From: DASRFR01 sp035651455
GTDB taxonomy: Bacteria; Acidobacteriota; Terriglobia; Terriglobales; Acidobacteriaceae
Length of the DNA: 9,653 bases
Reading direction: 5' to 3'
Assembly (NCBI GenBank): GCA_035651455.1
Contig: DASRFR010000005.1
Span: 1 to 9,653 of the forward strand
Shown here: one piece after another, positions 1-6,600 of the stretch
Layout of the letters: every line of letters begins with the position of its first letter
How positions within the stretch are numbered: position 1 is the stretch's first letter
Program-made: the position numbers and the translations under genes
The notes under the pieces: generated by a model
Database searches by the model: none
The model's input: the letters and a program-made list of their open reading frames with translations, nothing else
What the model was told of the DNA's origin: nothing

Positions 1-557
1 AATGCGCGTGATAACCTCACGTGGTCAGAGCGTGCTGCCCCGTTGGTTTGCAACTCCAGTGCACGCAACTTGAACGCGACACGAATTTCGGCGGGAGATG
101 CACTGCTCTCTATACGGAGTGTCTTGTATAAGCTGTTCGACGCAGATCCATTCCTTGCATGCCCGATGCCGTAGAAATATTCGCGAATCGCCTCACAAGG
201 CAGAAACACTGAGGAGATGCCGAACGGGCCACTTTGAATAAGTGCCGATACGTAGCTCTGTCCGTTTTTGTCTAATTTTGGCTTGGTCGCAAGTTTGATA
301 GAGGCAAGGTACCGGGCAGTTCGTGCCGTTGAAGACGGGGACTTTGTCGCAATCACTTCGGTGTGCGCAGCCTTTGCGGTAGGAATTGGGAACGCGATCT
401 CGTCGCCAGCCGCAATGTGATTTAAGAACACGCTTGGCAATAGGACCCTGACGCCGTTCGCGAGTGTGCAGGAAACCGCGTTCTGCTGCCGAAAATACCG
501 ATAAATGGAGCTAAAGAGAATGTTCCTGTTGGCAGAGTCGCGCGGGAGGGAAATCAT
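1..557 (-). CDS. Unrecognised protein with a C-terminal J-domain-like segment lacking HPD (partial)
   Basis: An uninterrupted minus-strand frame of 185 codons plus two bases runs from ATG at 557 off the left edge, so the C-terminus is missing. A TAG lies in frame six codons upstream of the ATG, which fixes the start region, but I see no good Shine-Dalgarno sequence. Residues 1-140 match nothing I recognise. Residues 142-170 follow the pattern of J-domain helices I and II: Y144, L147, I149, A153-S154, E157-I158, A161-F162, A166-L167. At the turn where DnaJ proteins have His-Pro-Asp, this protein reads Gln-Thr-Asn (170-172). In the DnaJ family HPD is needed to stimulate DnaK ATPase, so this would be a J-like protein without canonical activity. 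It lies 130 nt downstream of groEL on the same strand, which suits a chaperone-related role. That role is inference; the coding call is firmer than the domain call. Confidence 0.68.
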   Translation of the reverse strand, partial: MISLPRDSANRNILFSSIYRYFRQQNAVSCTLANGVRVLLPSVFLNHIAAGDEIAFPIPTAKAAHTEVIATKSPSSTARTARYLASIKLATKPKLDKNGQSYVSALIQSGPFGISSVFLPCEAIREYFYGIGHARNGSASNSLYKTLRIESSASPAEIRVAFKLRALELQTNGAARSDHVRLSRA

Positions 558-605
558 GAGAGCCCGGATATTCTAGAGTGGGCTCGTGAGATTGCAAAAT
601 GCTCG

Positions 606-631
606 TCGACTCGTCGTTAGCCAAGAGTCGA
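606..631. repeat. 7-bp inverted repeat downstream of groEL
   Basis: TCGACTC at 606-612 pairs exactly with GAGTCGA at 625-631 across a 12-nt loop. It lies just beyond the larger hairpin at 633-677 and shares its GAGTC core, so the two structures could compete. There is no U-tract on either strand. Confidence 0.4.
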
Positions 632-2347
632 ATAGCTGTGAGTCGGCGGGCTGCTCACCCTGCAAGACTCACAGCTAGACCGAATAATCAATCGTAGTCG
701 CCTGCTCCCACTGGTGCAGAGCTTTTCTCTTCCTCGGGGACCTCGGCTATGAGCGCCTCCGTTGTCAACATGAGGGCCGCGATTGACCCCAGCGTTTCGC
801 AAAGCGGTGCGGAGTACCTTGGTCGGGTCGATCACGCCCGCCTTGACCAGATCTTCGTACTCGCCCGTCTGGGCATTGTAGCCGAAGTTTGCGTCGTTCG
901 ATTCGAGCACCCTGCCGAGGACAAGCGCCCCCTCTTCGCCCGCGTTTTCGGCGATCTGGCGTAGCGGCTCCTCCATCGCTCGCTTAACGATGTCGGCCCC
1001 GATCTTTTCATCGTCTTCGAGCTTCAGGTCGTCCATTGCCTTGATGCAACGCACGAGTGCCACACCACCACCCGGGACGATACCCTCCTCGACGGCGGCA
1101 CGCGTGGCATGCATCGCGTCCTCGACGCGAGCCTTTTTCTCTTTCATCTCGGTCTCGGTTGCGGCCCCAACCTTGATGACGGCAACGCCCCCGACTAGCT
1201 TCGCTAGCCTCTCTTGCAGTTTTTCGCGGTCATAGTCGCTGGTGGTCTTCTCGATCTCGTTCCGAATCTCCTTGACCCTGCCCTGAATCGCTGTCTGCTT
1301 TCCACGACCTTCAACGATCGTCGTATTGTCCTTGTCAATGGTGACTCTCTTGGCCTGCCCGAGGTCAGCCAGCTTGACGCTCTCTAACTTTATTCCCAGG
1401 TCCTCGGTAAGAGCCTTGCCGCCGGTCAGGATGGCGATATCCTGCAACATGGCCTTGCGGCGATCGCCATAGCCAGGAGCCTTCACCGCGCATGCCTGGA
1501 GAGTCCCGCGCAGTTTATTGACAACAAGCGTTGCCAGCGCTTCACCTTCCACCTCTTCCGCAATCACCAGCAGCGGCTTGCTGGTCTTTGCGATCTCCTC
1601 GAGCAGAGGCAGGAGATCTTTCAAAGCCGAGATTTTCTTTTCATGAATAAGGATGTAGGGCTCTTCCAGAACGCACTCCATGCGCTCCGCATCGGTCACG
1701 AAGTATGGCGACAGATAGCCGCGGTCGAATTGCATTCCATCCACGACCTCGAGCTGGGTTTCCATGGATTTGCCTTCTTCCACCGTGACGACACCGTCCT
1801 TGCCAACCTTTTTCATCGCCTCGGCGATGATGTTGCCGATAGTCTCGTCGTTGTTCGCAGAAATCGTTCCCACCTGCGCGATCGATTTCATGTCACCGGC
1901 AACACTCTTTGAGAACTTGTCGAGCGCGCCTGGTTTGTGTTCGCCCTTTTCATCGACCGATCCACAGACAATCTCGACCGCCTTGTCAATACCGCGCTTT
2001 AATGCCATCGGATTTGCGCCAGCGGCAACGGTTTTGACGCCTTCGCGAAAGATGGCCTGCGCCAGAACGGTCGCCGTAGTCGTGCCGTCGCCGGCTACAT
2101 CGGAAGTTTTTGAGGCGACCTCCTTAACCATTTGCGCTCCCATGTTATGGAGCGGATCTTTCAGCTCGATCTCCTTCGCGACTGTCACGCCGTCCTTCGT
2201 AATTGTGGGGGATCCCCACTTCTTTCCGAGAACAACATTTCGTCCTTTGGGACCGAGCGTCACCTTCACGGCGTTGGCCAGAAGCTCGACTCCGTGCAGA
2301 ATCGCATGCCTTGAATGCTCTCCATGAACTACTTCCTTCTTTGCCAT
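617..2347 (-). CDS. groEL: Chaperonin GroEL (Hsp60), with an apparent 3' frameshift
   Basis: This is the 60-kDa chaperonin subunit that forms the ATP-driven folding double ring in the cytoplasm with GroES. Visible family marks are the nucleotide-binding motif TLGPKGRNVVL (30-40), GDGTTTATVLAQ (86-97, containing the ATP-site Asp), VGTISAN (159-165), the KVGAATE segment, and VEDAMHATRAAVEEG with the second catalytic Asp near residue 410. AGGAGGG (2354-2360) precedes the ATG at good spacing, and groES ends 33 nt upstream. As read, the protein is 576 residues, but after VLRTALRNAG near residue 520 it leaves the family sequence. Removing one G from the run at 787-790 gives SIAALMLTTEALIAEVPEEE and a stop at 688-690, for 552 residues, the usual GroEL length. 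About 12 extra residues lie near 127-148 compared with E. coli GroEL. Identity is certain; whether the frameshift is real or a sequence error is open. Confidence 0.97.
   Translation of the reverse strand: MAKKEVVHGEHSRHAILHGVELLANAVKVTLGPKGRNVVLGKKWGSPTITKDGVTVAKEIELKDPLHNMGAQMVKEVASKTSDVAGDGTTTATVLAQAIFREGVKTVAAGANPMALKRGIDKAVEIVCGSVDEKGEHKPGALDKFSKSVAGDMKSIAQVGTISANNDETIGNIIAEAMKKVGKDGVVTVEEGKSMETQLEVVDGMQFDRGYLSPYFVTDAERMECVLEEPYILIHEKKISALKDLLPLLEEIAKTSKPLLVIAEEVEGEALATLVVNKLRGTLQACAVKAPGYGDRRKAMLQDIAILTGGKALTEDLGIKLESVKLADLGQAKRVTIDKDNTTIVEGRGKQTAIQGRVKEIRNEIEKTTSDYDREKLQERLAKLVGGVAVIKVGAATETEMKEKKARVEDAMHATRAAVEEGIVPGGGVALVRCIKAMDDLKLEDDEKIGADIVKRAMEEPLRQIAENAGEEGALVLGRVLESNDANFGYNAQTGEYEDLVKAGVIDPTKVLRTALRNAGVNRGPHVDNGGAHSRGPRGREKLCTSGSRRLRLIIRSSCESCRVSSPPTHSYSTLG
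633..677 (-). terminator. Strong hairpin just after the frame-corrected groEL stop
   Basis: TAGCTGTGAGTC (633-644) and GACTCACAGCTA (666-677) form a perfect 12-bp inverted repeat with a 21-nt loop. The loop can extend the stem with GCGGG against CCC-T-GC. On the groEL strand the hairpin begins 10 nt past the corrected stop (688-690), the place for a terminator or an mRNA 3'-end stabiliser. Only a short, poor U-run (TTCGACTC) follows, so Rho-independent termination is possible but not certain. The uncorrected groEL frame reads straight through it. Confidence 0.55.
787..790 (-). other. Presumed frameshift site in groEL (G4 run on the coding strand)
   Basis: The plus strand has CCCC (GGGG on the coding strand). 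With three G the frame continues as Ala-Gly-Ser-Ile-Ala-Ala-Leu-Met, the conserved GroEL C-terminal region. With four it gives a Gly/Arg-rich nonfamily tail. A homopolymer is a typical place for a sequencing error, a true indel or slippage. Confidence 0.85.
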
Positions 2348-2380
2348 GGCTAACCCTCCTGCGCCACAAAATTGATCGGC

Positions 2381-2716
2381 TTATTTGCGGGCCCCTGCCG
2401 GCTCTGCTTTTTGCTTCTTCGATCCGCTAAGGATTCCGAGCACTTCGTCTTCTCGCATGATGACAAACTCTTCACCATCGAGTTTGATTTCCGAGCCGGC
2501 ATACTTGCCAAAGAGGATGTGGTCCCCTCCCTTGACATCCAGAGGGCGAACCTTACCGTCCTCATTAATCTTGCCCTTGCCCACAGCGATGACCTCGCCT
2601 TCCTGAGGCTTGTCTTTTGCTGTGTCCGGAATCACGATCCCCCCGCGAGTTGTTTCTTGCTCCTCGATGCGCCGCACCAGAATTCGATCGTGTAATGGAA
2701 TTAGCTTCAACGCCAT
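2381..2716 (-). CDS. groES: Co-chaperonin GroES (Hsp10)
   Basis: This is the 10-kDa lid of the GroEL folding chamber, a cytoplasmic heptamer. The 111 residues start MALKLIPLHDRILVRR, the usual GroES opening. The mobile loop follows with a hydrophobic Ile-Val-Ile triplet (27-29) that docks on GroEL, then PQEGEVIAVGKG (37-48), the GDHILFGKYAGSEI segment, and the conserved end EFVIMREDEVLGIL. I chose the ATG at 2716 because GAGGAGG (2723-2729) lies 6 nt before it; the in-frame ATG at 2722 would touch the Shine-Dalgarno. The protein is about 15 residues longer than the usual 95-97 because of a basic tail, SGSKKQKAEPAGARK. groEL follows 33 nt downstream with its own ribosome binding site, so the two are almost certainly co-transcribed. 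I found no CIRCE operator and no clear promoter upstream. Confidence 0.96.
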   Translation of the reverse strand: MALKLIPLHDRILVRRIEEQETTRGGIVIPDTAKDKPQEGEVIAVGKGKINEDGKVRPLDVKGGDHILFGKYAGSEIKLDGEEFVIMREDEVLGILSGSKKQKAEPAGARK

Positions 2717-2722
2717 TGTCAT

Positions 2723-2729
2723 CCTCCTC
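2723..2729 (-). promoter_or_regulatory. groES ribosome binding site
   Basis: GAGGAGG on the minus strand lies 6 nt upstream of the ATG at 2716 and directly abuts the alternative ATG at 2722. This spacing decides the shorter start. Confidence 0.8.
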
Positions 2730-2851
2730 GAAATCTGAATGTCATTCGTCTTATGCGGCTGCCCTCAGTCCGCTGGGGCGCTGTTCCCCGCTTGCGCTAT
2801 GACTCTCGTCAGAAACGGTACGAAATTCATGCCAGCATTGATCGTCACTTC

Positions 2852-2905
2852 CTATCCACATTCGCGTATCTCCTCTGGACGAGCTAGCGACACGCGGCCA
2901 CACAT
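2852..2905 (-). pseudogene. Possible N-terminal remnant of an SOS-response-associated peptidase (SRAP, YedK/HMCES family)
   Basis: A minus-strand frame from ATG 2905 to TAG 2852-2854 encodes 17 residues, MCGRVSLARPEEIRECG. SRAP proteins begin Met-Cys-Gly-Arg, and Cys2 becomes the catalytic residue that cross-links to abasic sites in single-stranded DNA. The stretch that follows in the family often reads [FY]-[ST]-L-x-x-P-E-E. After the stop the same frame continues for about 25 codons without any family motif that I recognise. In the same frame, a short CxxC-containing peptide ends at a TGA immediately before this ATG. I read it as a decayed gene start stranded between hsp20 and groES. A short chance match remains possible. 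Confidence 0.38.
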
Positions 2906-2907
2906 TC

Positions 2908-2931
2908 AGTGCGGCATGAGTTTGCCGCACT
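2908..2931. repeat. Perfect 9-bp inverted repeat between hsp20 and groES
   Basis: AGTGCGGCA (2908-2916) and TGCCGCACT (2923-2931) flank a 6-nt loop, TGAGTT. It lies 42 nt past the hsp20 stop and about 190 nt before groES on the same strand. There is no U-tract on either side, so it is not a standard terminator. Its half-sites run the opposite way from CIRCE (GCACTC...GAGTGC). It could be a protein-binding palindrome or an RNA hairpin that shapes the hsp20-groES transcript. Confidence 0.5.
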
Positions 2932-2972
2932 CGCCGCAGTTGACCGCTGCAAAATTTCTGGTATGGCGGCTG

Positions 2973-3473
2973 CTATGCCGCTTTCACGCCTTCGAGTGCC
3001 TTCTGACCGGAGCTAATCTGAATTCGCTTCGGTTTAGCTTCCGCGCGCTTGCCTAACCGGATGTGCAGAATCCCGTTCACGTAACTAGCATTGACATGCT
3101 CGGGACTGGCCGAACCGGGCAGCGTGAAAGATCGCGAAAAGCGTCCATGAGGCAGCTCGCGACGCAAGAAGTTTTGTCTTCTTTCACGTTCCTGTAGCTT
3201 GCGTTCGCCTTCCACAGTCAGGACGTTGTCCTGAATAGTGATGTTGAGATCCTTCTCGTCAACTCCCGGAAGCTCAACTCTGAGTTCCACGTTATTGTCG
3301 TCTTCAAAGATGTCCGCCGGAGGCACGAACTCGCCTACGTCCGCGGCGTCCGCCCCGAAGCCGAAATCTCCGAAGGAACTTTGAAAGAGCCGACTCATTT
3401 GATTCTGGAGCGCAGAAAATTCCTGGAAAGGATCCCAACCGGCGGCGCGTTCACGACGATTTCGTCGCGCCAT
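2973..3473 (-). CDS. Small heat shock protein, Hsp20/alpha-crystallin family
   Basis: This is an ATP-independent holdase that binds unfolding proteins and hands them to DnaK or GroEL systems; family members form large cytoplasmic oligomers. Of 166 residues, 1-45 are the variable arm, with WDPFQEFSALQNQM at 13-26. About 50-145 form the alpha-crystallin domain: PPADIFEDDN, ELRVELPGV, the DNVLTVEGER strand, GRFSRSFTLPG, and the signature ASYVNGILHI (129-138). The C-terminal IxI anchor is I151-Q-I153. I chose ATG 3473 because GGAGG (3482-3486) is 8 nt upstream; ATG 3479 is only 2 nt away, and a longer TTG start would overlap it. It is divergent from the TonB receptor and reads toward groES 256 nt away, so read-through co-expression is possible. 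The stop codon lies inside a short GCGGC/GCCGC inverted repeat. Confidence 0.95.
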   Translation of the reverse strand: MARRNRRERAAGWDPFQEFSALQNQMSRLFQSSFGDFGFGADAADVGEFVPPADIFEDDNNVELRVELPGVDEKDLNITIQDNVLTVEGERKLQERERRQNFLRRELPHGRFSRSFTLPGSASPEHVNASYVNGILHIRLGKRAEAKPKRIQISSGQKALEGVKAA

Positions 3474-3476
3474 GAG

Positions 3477-3516
3477 CATCACCTCCAAGCGCCAAAATCA
3501 ATTTTCAGCCGTGATG
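3477..3516 (-). promoter_or_regulatory. Candidate leader RNA structure over the hsp20 ribosome binding site
   Basis: On the minus strand CATCAC (3511-3516) can pair with GTGATG (3477-3482), which lies between the GGAGG and the start codon. The loop contains an A/T-rich self-complementary stretch (AAAAT CA ATTTT, 3494-3505). Weak pairing over the translation start of a heat shock gene suggests an RNA thermometer, but the stem is only 6 bp and I cannot fold it here. Confidence 0.25.
3482..3486 (-). promoter_or_regulatory. hsp20 ribosome binding site
   Basis: GGAGG on the minus strand lies 8 nt upstream of ATG 3473. This supports the 166-residue start over the two upstream in-frame starts. Confidence 0.75.
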
Positions 3517-3666
3517 ATGCACATCGTACCCTGATGGTTGCAAGATTTTTACGTCCATAAGTGGTTGGATATAAAGGAGTTGATGCTGACCTCGAACGAA
3601 GCGCTGTGCTACGGTAATCCCCGTTCCGTCCTTCGGCATCTCACAAATCAGTATGGATGCGCTCCT

Positions 3667-3673
3667 GGGGAGG
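3667..3673 (+). promoter_or_regulatory. Ribosome binding site of the TonB-dependent receptor
   Basis: GGGGAGG lies 5 nt upstream of ATG 3679, the codon that begins the signal peptide. It decides against longer in-frame starts at TTG 3538 and ATG 3583. Confidence 0.8.
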
Positions 3674-3678
3674 CCCCC

Positions 3679-6600
3679 ATGAGCAGATGTAGAGTCCTCT
3701 CGCTCCTGCTGCTCGTATTCTTCTTCGCTCTAGCGCGCTCGGCGTCTGCCCAGACCTCGTCGCTCAGCGGGACAGTCGCCGATATCAGTGGCGCGGTTAT
3801 TCCGCACGCCAAGGTTTCCGCAATCGATAAGTCCACCAATGTCGGTCGCAGCTCCGAGAGCAACGATTCCGGAACCTACAGGATCACGAATCTTCCTCCA
3901 GGCACTTACGATGTCCTCATTGAGAAGGCGGGTTTCAAGACTACGGAATACTCCGGAATCCAGCTTACGGTGGACCAAGTTCAGAATGTCGATGCCAAAC
4001 TGACTCCCAGCGCGGTTCCCGAGAAAGTGACCGTGGTAGGCGAAACCTTGGCGCAAGTCGATTTGAACGACTCGCAGATTGGGAATGTCGTCAGCAGCCA
4101 GCAACTGGAAAAGCTGCCGCTGATTCTGCGCGATCCGTATCAACTGACGTTGCTATCACCGGGCGCCATCCAGAGTAACTCATTGTTGCAGGGCATCTCG
4201 GTCAATGGCTCTCGTGATCGCAACAATAATTTCCTGCTTGATGGCACCGATAATAACGATGCAGAAATTCCCGGCCTGTCCCTTCCTCAGCCGGGACTGG
4301 CCGCTCTCAATCCGGATGCGGTCCAAGAGTTTCGCGTGATCACCAGCAATTTCCTGCCTGAGTTCGGCCGCAACACCGGCGCGATCGTCGATATCGTTAG
4401 CAAGCGTGGCACCAACGACCTGCACGCCGACGCCTATTGGTTCGGTCGTTACGATGCGCTCGGCGCCCGCGATTTCTTCAATCACGAGGTCAATTCCAAC
4501 GGACAGGTGGTGCCGAAAGACTTCTACGTTCGAAACGCCTTTGGCGCCTCGATAGGGGGACCACTGCAGCGGGACAGGACTTTCGGCTTCGCCAACTACG
4601 AAGGGCAGAGGTTCGTTACCACGCTGACGAACACCAGCACGGTTCCGACCACCGCATTCAAGACTGGCCGGTTCACCTTTGACGGGCAACCCATTGACGT
4701 CAGTTCGCCTGGATCTGCGAACAATGTCTTTGGACTTCCTTTAGACGCGACGATCGAGAAGATTCTGGCGCTGTACCCGGCACCCAATGGGCCGAAGGTT
4801 GATGACGTTCGTGGCAAGCTTTACTTCCCCAGCAGAACGACAACGACAGGAGACAATTTGACGGCGCGCGTGGATCAGAGTTTCACGCCGCACGAGACGC
4901 TGACCGTCCGCTACACTTTCAATCATTTCGTCGACCCGAATTTCGCCCACACGGATTTCCTGCCAGGAGTGGGCGGAACTGGCACGGATCAACGCCGTCA
5001 GAACGCGACTGTGCAGTTCACTTCGGTGCTCGACCAACAGCTGGTAAATAATGTGCGCGTTGGCGCGAACCGCATAAGATTCCCGCTGACCTGCCAGGGA
5101 GTAAACGTCTTCAATAGTTTCAGCGTGCCAGATGCGTTCGGCCGCGGCCTGGATTTCCCTCTGCCAGGGCTTTCCGGGTTCGGGTGTCTGACTCTGGTCG
5201 ACAGGAATGGTTCCGAGCGATTCAGCGGCACCTACACAATCGGCGATGACGTCAGCTGGGGTCGCGGCAAACACACATTCAAGTTTGGTGTCGAAGTCCG
5301 CGATGTGTACTCGAACAGCACCAACGACTTTCTCTCCCGCCCGACTGTCGACTTCAACAACTTCTCAAACTTCGGTATTCCCGCATTTCAGAGCGGAACA
5401 GCAATCGACGCAAACGCCACTCTGCAGAACATGGTGTGGTCCTTGTTTGGGGTGGTGGGATCGGAAACCGAAGCGCAGTTTTTCGACAAAGCGGGCACTC
5501 GTACTCCTGACGATCTCCGCGGCCTGCGCCAGAAGGAATTCAATGCATTCGCGCAGGACGTTTACAAGATTCTTCCCAACCTGACTCTGAGCTACGGGAT
5601 GCGCTACCAGTTCAATGGTGTCCCCTATGAGGTGAACAATCTTCTTTCCACCCTGTTCACCAGTCCGAGCTGGCGGGCCCCTTTCACGTTCACGATCGCA
5701 GGACAAAAGGATCAGGGATTACCCCCGCTTTACAACAACGACTGGCATGACTTCGAGCCGCGCGTGGGCATTGCCTGGGACCCGTTCCAACAGGGCAAGT
5801 CTTCGATCCGAGCCGGATATGGCATTTTTCACGATCGGATGTTCGGGCAACTGTTGGGACTCACGCGTGGGAATCCTCCCTTCCAGCAAATCTTCTTCAG
5901 GCCGTTCTTCACCCCTAGCGGCATCGGCTCCGAGGTTTCAACTTTGCCACTGCCGCCCACTCTGACGGCGACGCCGGTTGTCAATAATGGAGAAGGCATT
6001 CTGCCGTTCCTGATAGATCCGCACTTGAAGATGCCTTACAGCCAGAACTGGAGCTTCGGAGTGCAACAGCAGCTGCCCGCACAGTTCGTGCTGGACATGA
6101 ATTACGTCGGATCAAAGGGCACGCGCCTGCTGCGCGTGGTGGACGGCAATCCTCCGCAGCCTGCGCTCGTTCATCAGTTGGAATCTTTTTGTGTGCCCTC
6201 GAACCCGTCGAATCAAGGTTTCCGCACCCCGACGGGCCAATGCGATCAGTCCACTCTCGAGTTCAATAATCTGTGGTTTGGCGCCGAGACGGGCGTATTG
6301 CCCTTTGATGCAGTCAACAATAATGCCTTCTTGGGCGCAGAATTCTTTAACAACGCTGCGTCGTCGATCTATCACGCCTTCGAGGTAAACGTTACGAGGC
6401 GATTTGCCAAAGGGCTGGCTATTCAGGCGGCATACACCTGGGCACACGCGATTGACAACTCTTCCGACCCACTGGTCCCGACAGCCGGCAACCAGGAGTT
6501 CCCACGAAACTCCTTCGATCTCGCTGCCGAGCGCGGCAATTCGGACTTCGACGTGCGGCACCGGCTGGTTCTCAATTACTCGTGCAACCTGCCTTTCGGC

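Noticed and set aside
1764..2327. Plus-strand frame of 187 codons antisense to groEL
   Set aside because: It mirrors the strongly conserved groEL coding frame and its Ser/Thr/Ala-rich translation resembles no protein.
2723..2972. CIRCE operator upstream of groES
   Set aside because: The only strong inverted repeat (2908-2931) has half-sites in the reverse sense and a 6-nt rather than a 9-nt loop, so it does not fit.
2739..3056. Plus-strand frame of 105 codons across the hsp20-groES gap
   Set aside because: It overlaps hsp20 antisense and shows no domain; the gap is better explained by a remnant on the minus strand.
4180..4689. Long minus-strand frame of 169 codons inside the TonB receptor
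   Set aside because: It is antisense to a clear gene, has no recognisable motif or ribosome binding site, and similar shadows recur at 4741-5274 and 6112-6726 because of G+C-biased codon use.
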